Positions 8,077-16,478 of a stretch of DNA of 50,889 bases are shown here, in pieces. The position numbers and the translations under genes were made by a program. Every line of letters begins with the position of its first letter. The first letter of the stretch is position 1. The DNA is from Oscillospiraceae bacterium. GTDB taxonomy: Bacteria; Bacillota; Clostridia; Oscillospirales; Oscillospiraceae. Below the pieces are notes generated by a model, which made no database searches, had not been told where the DNA came from, and was given only the letters and a program-made list of their open reading frames with translations. The stretch covers positions 1 to 50,889 of the forward strand of contig JAEDNR010000004.1 of assembly GCA_016302405.1 (NCBI GenBank), written 5' to 3'.

Positions 8077-10674
8077 TTACGTCCTCACCGCTGCCAGTAG
8101 CTTGCGGGTTTCGTTTCGGGTCTGTCTGGCACATTCCGCCGGCGACAGATCCCTCGGGCTATTGTAGGTATTGTACTGGGTAAACTGCGGCGCTCCTCCA
8201 CCCTGCGGCCCCAGACGTTCATCCAGAATCCGCGTAAGTTCGTCGTAAAAACTTCGCAGAGGAAGCACGGCTTCCGGACCGCTTTCACCGCCACCCAGCA
8301 GCTTCTTTCCCATGGCACCGAAGATCTGCGCGCCAGAAAGAATGCCGCCTTCTCTGTACCAGGAAACACTTATTTTAGGTAATGATCCCTTTCCGCCGAA
8401 TCCCCACGGTGCCTCACCACCGCTAACCGAAAAATGCGGAAGTTTGATTTCCGGTAGTTTCCAGGAGAAATTAAAGCTTTTTTTAATATTTTCAATACCC
8501 TGCGATACAACCTTGTGTGCGCCCTCTATTTTATCGGAAAATGCGCCTTTTATATTATCCATGATATTGGAAACTGTGGTTCTTGCGCTTCCCAGCTTTG
8601 TGCTGAATGCGGACGCAATGCTGGAAAGCTTGCCGCCGGTCAGGTTATCGGCAAAAGAAAGGCCCATAGAGAAATACCCTTTTACGCCCTCCATTGCGGC
8701 GGCGGCCGCACCCTTGATTCCACCGCCGTTATTCACGTAGGCAGCGCGGATATTGTCAAGCTTTTGCTGTACTGTGGTCCTGGCCGCCTCCATGCAGGTG
8801 TTGGCGGCATTTTTTACCGCTGTCATGCCGTTCGTCCAGGCTGTTTTTACGGCTGTCACAGCACCGTTGACGCCGTCCCTGAACCATTCGCACTTGTTGT
8901 ATAGCGTGACCAGACCGGCCACAAGGGCCACAATGCCGGCTATAACAAGAACGATAGGATTTGCCGCCAGGAAGGAAAACGCACCCGAAACAAGTTTTAT
9001 ACCGCCGGAAAGAACGGAAGCTGCTGCACCGCCGGCCTTAAAAGCTCCAATCACGTTTGAACACAGCCCCACAGCTTTTCCGCCTATTGTAATGACAGAT
9101 CCAACCACAGAAATGATTTTTCCGCCGATAACCAGAGCAGGACCAGCGGCCGCCACAATGGCGGCAATTGTGACGATTGCCTTTTTCTGTCCTTCGTCCA
9201 TGTTGTTCAGCTTGTTGGTGGCATTTTCTATAATACCAGCAAGCTGTTGGAGATATGGGGCCAGCATTCCGCTGGCGGTCTGGCCAAATCCCAGGGCTGC
9301 ATTTCTTACCTGGTTGACTGCCACTTCTGCTGTGTGGCTGCTTGTGTTCAGCTTTTCCAGTGCAGACGCTGTGCCTCCTGCCCCCGCCTGGATCGTGGAA
9401 AGCATTGCATTGAATTTGCCTGTGGACCCGCCAGCTTCAACGAGTCCAGCTTCCACATCGTCCACGCTATTGCCCAGCAGGATCAATCCAGCCTTTGCCG
9501 CTTCACTGGATCCGAAAAGATCCGTAAATTTTAGGCCCTGTTCATCTGCTGCGGCAGACAGAATCCCCAGAACATCGCCCAGGCTTGCACCCTCGGCCAT
9601 AAGCTCCGAAAAGCTCTTTCCGGTCTTTTCCTTCAGCGTATCGGAAACTGTAGTGCCTGACTTGTTCAGCTCATTCAGCATTCCGTTCATGTACGTGGTG
9701 CTCTCAGCCGTTGCCACACCGTTGGCCGTCATAAGTGCATAACCAGCAGCCACCTGGTCAAGTTCCACGCCTGCCGCCTTTGCGGTTGGTATGATCTTGC
9801 CCATACTGCCGGACAACTCCGCCACCGTCGTTTTGCCGGCGTTCTGCGTGGCTATCAGCGTGTCAGAAACCTTTGTCACCTGGTCAGCTTCCAGACCGTA
9901 GGCATTCATGATGGTGGTTAGCAGGTCCAGAGCATTTCCACTGTCCGCGAAACCAGCTCTTGCCAATTCTGTGGACTTCCTGACAAAATTAACGGCGTCA
10001 CCGGTCTTCTGGCCCGCGCTGATAGCATTATATACGTTTTCCGCAATTTCTCCGGCCGCAATACCTGTTTCATCTGATAAAGCCAGAATCTGCTTTTCCA
10101 AATCTGAAATAGGGACCTCGGTAGTGTTGGCAATGGTCGCCACTTTGGCCATACTGTCCTCGAAGTCCCAGGCCATTTTTACGGTTGCTGCTCCTGCTGC
10201 TGTAGTAGCCGCCGATAGAGGCATAACGGCCTTTCCCGCATCTTTTACCCTGTCTCCGAAATCGCTTACCTTTTCACCGGCCTGCTGCATGACCTGAGCA
10301 GCGACATTTCCGAATTTGCGCTGCTGTTCTTCCAGGCGCTTCAGATTGGCCCGCGCGGCTTCCAGCTTATTCTGAAATTCCAGATATGCGCCCCGATCAA
10401 TTTCCCCGGTTTCATACTGCCGTGTTACATCTTTCTGGGCATTTTCCAGCGTTTTCAGTTCGTCCTTTGCCGCCTTGACTGCATCCGCAAGCACTTTCTG
10501 CTTCTCAGCCAGTAGGGTGGTGCTGGACGGGTTAAACTTCAGGGCTTTGTTTACTTCCTGCAGTTCTTTATTCAACCCCATGCTGTACTTTTCTGCCGCT
10601 TGCAGAACTTTTCCCAGGCCTGTGGCGTTCCCGTTGATTACCACGGTAATGCCTTTAATTGTTTTCGCTCCCAT
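8077..10674 (-). CDS. Tail tape measure protein
   Basis: An 865-residue TP901-type tape measure protein that sets tail length and enters the channel during DNA injection. Residues about 30-130 are a long coiled coil (LQEVNKALKFNPSSTTLLAEK). Residues about 165-400 form the TP901 core (TTMNAYGL, GKTTVAELSGSMGKIIPTAKAAG). Hydrophobic segments near 490-610 could contact the host membrane, and the C-terminus is Gly-rich. By the usual rule of about 1.5 angstrom per residue the tail would be near 130 nm. It is the likely target of Ltp-type exclusion proteins. Confidence 0.93.
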   Translation of the reverse strand: MGAKTIKGITVVINGNATGLGKVLQAAEKYSMGLNKELQEVNKALKFNPSSTTLLAEKQKVLADAVKAAKDELKTLENAQKDVTRQYETGEIDRGAYLEFQNKLEAARANLKRLEEQQRKFGNVAAQVMQQAGEKVSDFGDRVKDAGKAVMPLSAATTAAGAATVKMAWDFEDSMAKVATIANTTEVPISDLEKQILALSDETGIAAGEIAENVYNAISAGQKTGDAVNFVRKSTELARAGFADSGNALDLLTTIMNAYGLEADQVTKVSDTLIATQNAGKTTVAELSGSMGKIIPTAKAAGVELDQVAAGYALMTANGVATAESTTYMNGMLNELNKSGTTVSDTLKEKTGKSFSELMAEGASLGDVLGILSAAADEQGLKFTDLFGSSEAAKAGLILLGNSVDDVEAGLVEAGGSTGKFNAMLSTIQAGAGGTASALEKLNTSSHTAEVAVNQVRNAALGFGQTASGMLAPYLQQLAGIIENATNKLNNMDEGQKKAIVTIAAIVAAAGPALVIGGKIISVVGSVITIGGKAVGLCSNVIGAFKAGGAAASVLSGGIKLVSGAFSFLAANPIVLVIAGIVALVAGLVTLYNKCEWFRDGVNGAVTAVKTAWTNGMTAVKNAANTCMEAARTTVQQKLDNIRAAYVNNGGGIKGAAAAAMEGVKGYFSMGLSFADNLTGGKLSSIASAFSTKLGSARTTVSNIMDNIKGAFSDKIEGAHKVVSQGIENIKKSFNFSWKLPEIKLPHFSVSGGEAPWGFGGKGSLPKISVSWYREGGILSGAQIFGAMGKKLLGGGESGPEAVLPLRSFYDELTRILDERLGPQGGGAPQFTQYNTYNSPRDLSPAECARQTRNETRKLLAAVRT

Positions 10675-10689
10675 GCGCTATACCTCCTT

Positions 10690-11258
10690 TCAACCGTATT
10701 TTTCATGCAGCTTTTGCCTGTCGGGCTCTGTCTGCGTCAGACGCCAGGCATTTTTCAGCCATTTCCTCCCTTCTTCTGTCTGGGCATTGCCATACACAAC
10801 GGCATCGTGGAGCAATGACCAGTAGCTGAAGACGTCCAGCTCAAAAACATCTAACAGGGAAATTCCCGCATACTCTGCAACAATTTTTTCTTGCTGCGTC
10901 GTAATAGAAAAGGGCACCCCCTTGCTATCCTTGTCAGGATAGTAGGGGGTTGTCAGTTTGGGTCTGCGGTTTTTACACCGTTAAGCCAGCCCAGGAAGTC
11001 ACTAACGAAGGCGGCCAGCTGGTCCGAATCCATCCAGTGCATAACCTGCTTTTTCGTCACCTCTTCTTTTTCCTGATTTCCGGCGAGGATTACGGAAGTA
11101 ACCCCGGCTAGGCTGTCAGGGGTGGCGTTAGGATCGGAAAAAACTTTATTGAAAATTTCCAGGGTTTCCAGTTTGGGCGGGAGGATGTGCAGCACCGTGC
11201 CGGTTTCGGGGTGTTCAAATTCATAGGTTCTTACCGGAAGTTTTGCAATAGAAAACAT
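10690..11258 (-). CDS. Tail assembly chaperone fusion made by -1 frameshift
   Basis: Ribosomes slipping back one base at CCCAAAC (10956-10962) avoid the stop TGA at 10953-10955. They continue as LTTPYYPDKDSKG and then the 75-residue segment ending HEKYG, for 189 residues in total. This is the phage lambda G/GT arrangement: the long form recruits the major tail protein to the tape measure. The downstream frame has no credible ATG or SD near its beginning and starts inside the shift signal, which supports expression only by frameshifting. Confidence 0.85.
10917..10962 (-). promoter_or_regulatory. Programmed -1 ribosomal frameshift signal
   Basis: The in-frame heptamer C CCA AAC fits X XXY YYZ exactly. 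It is followed after 6 nt by a strong stem-loop. CCCCC (10945-10949) pairs with GGGGG (10917-10921), and inside it CTATCC (10937-10942) pairs with GGATAG (10925-10930) around the loop TGACAA. Slip site, spacer and stem are all standard for bacterial and phage -1 frameshifting, and the position between the two chaperone frames is diagnostic. Confidence 0.9.
10953..11258 (-). CDS. Tail assembly chaperone, short form (G-like)
   Basis: A 101-residue acidic helical protein beginning MFSIAKLPVRTYEFEHPETG. GGAGG precedes the ATG. It ends with an in-frame stop immediately after the slippery heptamer. It lies between the major tail protein and tape measure genes, the invariant location of siphophage tail chaperones. 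The short form is expected in excess over the fused form. Confidence 0.85.
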   Translation of the reverse strand: MFSIAKLPVRTYEFEHPETGTVLHILPPKLETLEIFNKVFSDPNATPDSLAGVTSVILAGNQEKEEVTKKQVMHWMDSDQLAAFVSDFLGWLNGVKTADPN

Positions 11259-11271
11259 GGCCGCCCCTCCT

Positions 11272-11841
11272 TTAGCTTGCCTTTGTCAGTTCATCGTCCA
11301 GAATGACCAGGGTGCCGGCTTCGTCCAGGGTGTCGGCGGTGATCTCCGCGTCACAGGTCGTTGGGTTCTCGGGGTCAAAGGCCAGGGAAACGGTGCCGGT
11401 GTTCTTGCCGGTAACGGTAACACGCAGCTTGCGGCCATCGTCACGGGTATGGACGAAGCGGAACAGCCAGCGGTCTTTACTCAGGTTGGACAGGCCGCCC
11501 AGCTTAATAACGCGGTGTCCCGCCTTTGTGGTTTCGTCGATCTTAGCGGTGGGAACGAGCGCCTGGATATACTGCGTGATCCAGGTAATCAGTCCGGTTT
11601 TGAAAACAACCGTTTCCTTTGTGATGATTGTCTTTTTCACACGGCCCTTGTCGTCCTGCACGGTCTGGCTCTCGGTGGAGTATTCCAGTGTGGCGCCGCC
11701 CTTAATGTTTCCGGCGCGGTTTGCGTCGTTCTCGATCGTGGCATCATCCGGGATTTCTCCGGTGAACTTCGCGAGGAACAGGTCACCGCTTCCCAGGATG
11801 ATCTCGTCGCTGTTGTCGATTGCCTTTTTTTCTGTGCTCAT
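11272..11841 (-). CDS. Major tail protein (tail tube)
   Basis: A 189-residue protein predicted to polymerise into the tail tube. It has the typical small beta-rich sequence beginning MSTEKKAIDNSDEIILGSGDL, with the segment IKGGATLEYSTESQTVQDDKG. It lies directly upstream of the tail chaperone pair. Its ATG overlaps the stop of the upstream neck gene (ATGA), giving tight coupling. Assignment rests on position and composition. Confidence 0.83.
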   Translation of the reverse strand: MSTEKKAIDNSDEIILGSGDLFLAKFTGEIPDDATIENDANRAGNIKGGATLEYSTESQTVQDDKGRVKKTIITKETVVFKTGLITWITQYIQALVPTAKIDETTKAGHRVIKLGGLSNLSKDRWLFRFVHTRDDGRKLRVTVTGKNTGTVSLAFDPENPTTCDAEITADTLDEAGTLVILDDELTKAS

Positions 11842-12170
11842 GCTGCTACTCCTTTCGTGGTGAACGTAAAATCAACAGAATACGGCTGACCGTCCGGGTA
11901 CCGCTGTATTTCTACGGTGCCCAGACCGGCAAGCGCTTTTCGGATCTTGCATTCAAGTGCAAAGTCCTTATTTGCGGTAAACAGGGTAATGGTCCATGTG
12001 ATCGTAACCACACACACGCGGCCCATATCGTCCCATTTATCGTTTTCTTCGGAACGGACTACAAAATAGGGGAGGGAAACGGCTTCGCCATTGATTGGCA
12101 CCACCGTTTCTTCCTCCCGGCGAATTCCTGTGCTGTCCAGGCGCTCAAAGACTTTTTCACGGGTTATCAT
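11838..12170 (-). CDS. Tail terminator / tail completion protein
   Basis: A 110-residue alpha/beta protein (LPYFVVRSEENDKWDDMGR, VTITWTITLFTANKD) of the size and pattern of lambda gpU-like tail terminators. It is the last neck gene before the tail tube, and both its ends overlap neighbours by 4 nt. Function is inferred from position. Confidence 0.68.
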   Translation of the reverse strand: MITREKVFERLDSTGIRREEETVVPINGEAVSLPYFVVRSEENDKWDDMGRVCVVTITWTITLFTANKDFALECKIRKALAGLGTVEIQRYPDGQPYSVDFTFTTKGVAA

Positions 12171-12562
12171 TTCGCTTTGCAGGCCTCCTCACACATCTGT
12201 TCAAATCTCTGGTTCCATTTTTCGGCCGCTGGGCCGATGTGTGGCTGCGGCTCAACGTAACCTTTCCCGCCGCGCTTTTTATGCGGTTTTTCCAGCAAAT
12301 GCGTCAACTGGTAATTGGTCTTATTCTTAACGAGGGCGGACTTGTTTCCGCGCCCATTATTCGTTATCTCGCAGCGCCACCCTTTGGAATATTGCTTTGT
12401 ACGCTTTGGGCTTGTGGCCGCTATCTCTTTTCGCATTCCTTTCCCGCAGGTTTCAACAGCTTCGTCCACATCGTCCATCACGGCGCCCGTGTACTGTTTC
12501 AATACCCCGGTAATTTCAGCTGTAAGGTCAAAGTCTGCCACCGGCCCCCGCCTCGCTTTCAT
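12167..12562 (-). CDS. HK97 gp10-like neck protein
   Basis: A protein of up to 131 residues with the gp10 pattern: an N-terminal helix, central SPKRTKQYSKGW and TNYQLTHLLEKPHKKRGGKG, and PQPHIGPAAEKWNQRF near the end. These neck proteins join head and tail. The ATG at 12562 overlaps the upstream gene by 35 nt; a GTG at 12541 (VADFDLTAEI) with a GAGGCGG upstream is an equally good start. Confidence 0.83.
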   Translation of the reverse strand: MKARRGPVADFDLTAEITGVLKQYTGAVMDDVDEAVETCGKGMRKEIAATSPKRTKQYSKGWRCEITNNGRGNKSALVKNKTNYQLTHLLEKPHKKRGGKGYVEPQPHIGPAAEKWNQRFEQMCEEACKAK

Positions 12563-12893
12563 CGAACGCCACCAGAATATCGGGATTTTCCAGCGTCAAA
12601 TCGGTGCAAATAGGGATCGTGTCGAAGATCTTCTGGGCCTGCAAAACCTTATACTGCTGCTTTCCGATGGTCACAAATGTGCCGGTTTTCGCAAATTCAA
12701 AGTATGGAATCCGAATCAGTCTTTGAATGGTATGCCCGTTTTGCTCTGCGTCATAATTGCGCCGCTCTCCCACTGTGCGCTCCCGATAGCGTACATTTCC
12801 CCGCAATAATACAGGCTTTTTCCGGCTGTCCAGCTGCCACAGATTACACACGCCATGGGGGAAGGTCTCAAACTGCAATTTCTTCTTTTCCAC
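12528..12893 (-). CDS. Head closure / head-tail joining protein
   Basis: The GTG at 12893 is preceded by GGAGGG and gives a 121-residue protein starting VEKKKLQFETFPHGVC. The open frame extends further upstream, but only inside the preceding gene and without a ribosome site. A short beta-rich protein (QRLIRIPYFEFAKTGTFVTIG) in the third neck position matches the SPP1 gp16-type head-closure role. It overlaps the upstream connector gene by 26 nt. Confidence 0.7.
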   Translation of the reverse strand: MEKKKLQFETFPHGVCNLWQLDSRKKPVLLRGNVRYRERTVGERRNYDAEQNGHTIQRLIRIPYFEFAKTGTFVTIGKQQYKVLQAQKIFDTIPICTDLTLENPDILVAFDESEAGAGGRL

Positions 12894-13179
12894 AGCCGAA
12901 ACCCTCCGCCAGGCGCATATTAACAATTTCATTGCGGTAGTCTTCCTCGAACTCCGCGCGGCGGTGGTTTACCAGATACCACGCGCAATTAATCAGCAGT
13001 CCGCGATACTCCGGGACGGTCAGGTCAAGTTCTGCATTGCCAGCCCTGTCCCGGAGAAGGGCTTCCGCTTCCTCTATGGCAGCCTTTACGTTTGCTTCCT
13101 GTTTTTCGTCCAGATCCCAGGTATAGCCCATGCGGTTAAGCGCAAGCTTGTATATTTCGTCCTGTGCCATTGCTGCCAT
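12868..13179 (-). CDS. Head-tail connector (gp6/gp15-like adaptor)
   Basis: A 103-residue all-helical protein. It contains AAIEEAEALLRDRAGN and the motif YRGLLINCAWYLVNHRRAEFEEDYRNEIVNMR, typical of the ring-forming adaptors that bind below the portal (HK97 gp6 family). It follows the capsid gene and precedes head closure. Two ATGs four codons apart are possible starts. Confidence 0.83.
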   Translation of the reverse strand: MAAMAQDEIYKLALNRMGYTWDLDEKQEANVKAAIEEAEALLRDRAGNAELDLTVPEYRGLLINCAWYLVNHRRAEFEEDYRNEIVNMRLAEGFGCGKEEIAV

Positions 13180-13194
13180 AGCTCAGCGCCCCCT

Positions 13195-14424
13195 TTACGC
13201 CTGTTCCTTGGTGGCCACAGTGCCGGAAACCTCGACAATGGTAGAAACCACGCTGTCCAGTTCGGAAACGTCCAGCAGCAGGAAGGCGTACTGGTCCATG
13301 GGACGGCCGTTGCCCTGCAACTTCGCCTTATAGGCGCGCTGATCCTCAAGGAATTTCACGGAATCGTCAGGGATGATAGTACCCTGCTTACCGGCAGGGC
13401 CAACGCCGATAAAGTAATAGGGTGCAATGCCGATAACGGCTTCACCCTGGGCAAGGGCAGAACTCTGGAAAATTTCGGCAGGAATCGGCAGCACGTTGGT
13501 CATGTACTGACCGCCCACCAGCAGGGTGGTAGCCGCGAACACCTTCTCCCAGTAATCAAACGGATTGAACACCAGGATAATGTCGCGGGGGTCAACAGCG
13601 CGGGCGCTGTTGCCGGTGCTGTCCACCGGATTTCGGGCCAGCTTTTTCAGCAGGGCGCCCATGGTCTTGGGGTCCAGCTTTTTGATCTTGACGGGGGTCT
13701 GCTTGGGGTAAACGCCATCCTGAACGGAAGCGCTGGGGGAAATGTCCCGAATCATGCCGATAGGCTCGTCCTTGCCGGTGCCCGCCACGGCCCCAGCCTC
13801 GCAGGCGCAGGCGATAGCCTCCGAAAGGGTTTCACGCGCGTATGTGTCCATCCATTCCGGCCCCAGTTCCACCAGGTCCATGGAAATGCACAGAAACGCA
13901 GACAGCTTGCACATGGTCAGGGCGATTTCCTGTACGCCGCCCTCAATTTCTTTCTGCACCGGGCCGGTGATCTTGCCCCAGGCCGCCAGCTGGGCAGGCT
14001 TGGCGTTCACCAGAATGCGGGACAGGTATGCAGTGCTCATAAAGTTCAGCTTGTCAAGCAGCGGGTGGGTCTTCTTGATGGTGCGGATAATGCGTTCGAC
14101 AACAGTCTGAGGCATGGCCACTTCGTAGTTCGCCACAGCTGCGCGGGGGTCGCTGGATTTCAGCGCCTTGGCCAGACCGTCGTAATAGTCACGCTCGGCA
14201 GCGGTCAGCACATTGGCGCCCCTGGCGGTCAGGATCGTGGCGTCCTGGTTTCTCGCGTCGATCTCTTCCGCAGCTCTCTGCAATACTGCTTCATTCATGC
14301 CGTCAAAAAAAGCGGTCATTGCGGTGGCCATCTGCTCAGGATCGCCGGACTTAAAAGCAGCGGCCAAAGCGGTTTCGTGCTGCTTCTTTACCTGTGCAAA
14401 CAGGTCTTTGCTGGTAATTTTCAT
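13195..14424 (-). CDS. Major capsid protein, HK97 fold
   Basis: A 409-residue protein. Residues 1-100 are charged and helical, resembling a scaffolding delta domain (QVKKQHETALAAAFKSGD), likely removed by the upstream Clp-like protease. The remainder has HK97 features: an N-arm before VAMPQTVVERIIRTIKKTHPLLDKL, a spine helix region with DLVELGPEWMDTYARETLSEAIACA, the A-domain DPRDIILVFNPFDYW, and a C-terminal YAFLLLDVSEL strand. No cross-linking Lys/Asn pair can be judged by eye. GGAGCTGTAAAAA precedes the ATG. Confidence 0.93.
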   Translation of the reverse strand: MKITSKDLFAQVKKQHETALAAAFKSGDPEQMATAMTAFFDGMNEAVLQRAAEEIDARNQDATILTARGANVLTAAERDYYDGLAKALKSSDPRAAVANYEVAMPQTVVERIIRTIKKTHPLLDKLNFMSTAYLSRILVNAKPAQLAAWGKITGPVQKEIEGGVQEIALTMCKLSAFLCISMDLVELGPEWMDTYARETLSEAIACACEAGAVAGTGKDEPIGMIRDISPSASVQDGVYPKQTPVKIKKLDPKTMGALLKKLARNPVDSTGNSARAVDPRDIILVFNPFDYWEKVFAATTLLVGGQYMTNVLPIPAEIFQSSALAQGEAVIGIAPYYFIGVGPAGKQGTIIPDDSVKFLEDQRAYKAKLQGNGRPMDQYAFLLLDVSELDSVVSTIVEVSGTVATKEQA

Positions 14425-14438
14425 TTTTTACAGCTCCT

Positions 14439-15263
14439 TTACTTAATCATTGCTGCAAGAATATTATTCAGGCAGCTGGTTTCTTTGGGTTTCTGCTCTG
14501 CCTTTGGGGCAGGGGTCGCAGGGGTAGGGACTGGCGGTTCCTGGCCACCCATAACGGCAGAAATGGCCGCAGCCATGGCAGCGGGAAGGCCCGCAGGTTC
14601 CCGGCACCTGACTGCAGCGTGGGCCTGCTGGTACAGCTTGGCAGCCGGTTCCAGATCGGCGTCCTGTTCCGCGTATTCATCGGCAAGGCCGTACAGAATG
14701 CACTCTTCCGCGCTCAGCCATGTCTCGCCGTCTGCCAGCTCCGCCAGCTTTTCCATTGTCAGCTTGTCCCCGGCCTTGACGATGTAGCTTTGCAGCATTG
14801 CGCCGTTGATAATGTCCAAATCATCCGCGCTTTTCCGCAGTTCCTCGGCATTGCCGTAGATGCACCACGCTGCATTGTGCACCATCATTGTGGTATTCCG
14901 GGGCATGATTACCCTGTCCGCAGCCATGGCAATGATGGACGCCGCAGACGCCGCGAACCCGTCAATGTAGGCAACCACGGACGCAGGACACCGGCGCAGT
15001 GCGCTGTAAATTCCCAGCGCTTCCTTGACGCTGCCCCCCATGCTGTTGATATACAGGTTCACGGTATCGCCCGCCTTAACATCGGCCAGGTTCTCCACGA
15101 AATATCGCTGACTTGTGGTGCTCTCCACACGTTCCCACGAATACGTTTCATAGCTCCAACGTTCACCGTCCGGCTGGATCTCATCGGTAACATAGAAATC
15201 CAGCACCCGTCCGGCTGCCAGGGCTTTGACCGTATGACTTACTTTCATGCGAATCACACTCAT
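14439..15263 (-). CDS. Head maturation protease, ClpP-like (S14)
   Basis: A 274-residue prohead protease. The ClpP-like domain covers residues about 20-200. It has an NSMGGSVKEALGIYSAL oxyanion strand, nucleophile S106 in GFAASAAS, His129 in MMVHNAAW and a probable Asp178 in ADGETWLSAEE, all with ClpP-like spacing. The C-terminal tail is Pro/Ala-rich and disordered, as in other phage versions. It sits between portal and capsid and overlaps the portal stop by 4 nt. Confidence 0.91.
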   Translation of the reverse strand: MSVIRMKVSHTVKALAAGRVLDFYVTDEIQPDGERWSYETYSWERVESTTSQRYFVENLADVKAGDTVNLYINSMGGSVKEALGIYSALRRCPASVVAYIDGFAASAASIIAMAADRVIMPRNTTMMVHNAAWCIYGNAEELRKSADDLDIINGAMLQSYIVKAGDKLTMEKLAELADGETWLSAEECILYGLADEYAEQDADLEPAAKLYQQAHAAVRCREPAGLPAAMAAAISAVMGGQEPPVPTPATPAPKAEQKPKETSCLNNILAAMIK

Positions 15264-16429
15264 ACGTTTTCACCTCCTTTCAGTTGCTCGGTTACCGCTG
15301 CCATGTTCTTGGTACGGTTGTACTGGTTTGCCCAAACTGCCAGGATCGGATCAAGGCCTACCAGGTCGCGGCCCTCGTTTGTATTGACCATGGCGTCCTG
15401 AATCAGCTTATCAAGTTTCACCGCCACGTCGAAAATATCCACGACACGGATGTGGGTCATGTCAATTTTCATGTGCCATCCATCCATGATGTGACGTCCG
15501 TACATTTTGCGGTTTGTCTCTGTCTGCACGGTCAAAACCGGGGGCTTTACCGCAAAGGTCAGCAGGGTTTTGACGGCCTCGTCCTGGTTGGTAACATCAC
15601 CGCGCAGGAGCGACGGGGGTACATGGTATACATTGCACGCCCGGTCCTGGGCCTGGCGCATAATACTTTCCATGTCGCTGACTTCCCCGTTGATCTTCTG
15701 GGAGGCTGGGCCGTCGTTCGGTGTGAAATCGTAGCCATCAAACAAGGGGATCACGGCATTTTTGTTTTCAAAGAAGGCTTTGAAACGGGTCTGCATGATC
15801 CTGGCCACATCTTCTTCGTAATTCTTTCCCTTGGTGGCATTGCCCGAAATTTTAAGCACGCCGCTGCGGCCGCCGCTGTGCTTATACTTGTCCATTGCCT
15901 CCGCCATGGCATCGGCGTACAGGTTATTTAATCTTCGCAGCAGCCCGGCGGCGTTTTGATTGGATAAACGGAAGTAAAATACTTCGTCTTCCAATTTTTG
16001 CGCGTTCAGGGTCAGGCCATTGCAGGAAATGCCGCTGTATACGTTCGGCTTGAAAGCAAATACTTCCCGGCCGAAGCTGTCCGCAAGATACAGGCTGTGG
16101 TCAGCTCTCTGGAACACCAGCGCTTCCCCGAATCGCAAGAGCCGGGCAAAAAGCAGCCGCTTGAAATAAAACGCGTTTTCGTTTTGGTTCGGCTCTACAT
16201 TCCAGCGGTACCAGTCTTCACCCCTCGCTGCTACATTGTTCTGGTAGGTTTTCCATTCACACATAGCGGCCGTAGACGCCACAAGATCAATGACGGAGAA
16301 AAGGGCGATTTCCTCAATGTTCAGACGTGCTGCAGCGGAACCGTTCATCCCACTTTTCACCACAATATTCCCGTTTTCATCTCTGGCACCAAAGTCCACC
16401 AGGTCGGCCAGAAAGTCCGAAAGTCTCAT
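15260..16429 (-). CDS. Portal protein
   Basis: A 389-residue HK97-type portal, the dodecameric DNA gate. The ATG at 16429 is preceded by GGAAAGGAGGTGAG and starts MRLSDFLADLVDFGARD; the longer open frame reaches into the terL stop and is unsupported. Recognisable parts are ALFSVIDLVASTAAMCEWKTY near the start and RLLFARLLRFGEALVFQ. The C-terminal ALLRGDVTNQDEAVKTLL-type helix is followed by LDKLIQDAMVNTNEGRDLVGL. Confidence 0.91.
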   Translation of the reverse strand: MRLSDFLADLVDFGARDENGNIVVKSGMNGSAAARLNIEEIALFSVIDLVASTAAMCEWKTYQNNVAARGEDWYRWNVEPNQNENAFYFKRLLFARLLRFGEALVFQRADHSLYLADSFGREVFAFKPNVYSGISCNGLTLNAQKLEDEVFYFRLSNQNAAGLLRRLNNLYADAMAEAMDKYKHSGGRSGVLKISGNATKGKNYEEDVARIMQTRFKAFFENKNAVIPLFDGYDFTPNDGPASQKINGEVSDMESIMRQAQDRACNVYHVPPSLLRGDVTNQDEAVKTLLTFAVKPPVLTVQTETNRKMYGRHIMDGWHMKIDMTHIRVVDIFDVAVKLDKLIQDAMVNTNEGRDLVGLDPILAVWANQYNRTKNMAAVTEQLKGGENV

Positions 16430-16451
16430 ATTGCACTCACCTCCTTTCCGG

Positions 16452-16478
16452 GCAATAAAAAAGCGGCTGCGCCGCTTA
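16452..16478 (-). terminator. Terminator-like hairpin between terL and portal
   Basis: On the minus strand AAGCGGC (16471-16477) pairs with GCCGCTT (16461-16467) around a 3-nt loop, followed by TTTTTTATT. The stem overlaps the terL stop codon and lies just before the portal ribosome site. It is probably a partial terminator inside the late operon. Confidence 0.7.

Noticed and set aside
12964..14787. 607-residue plus-strand open frame
   Set aside because: Antisense to capsid, connector and protease genes, with low-complexity composition and no ribosome site.
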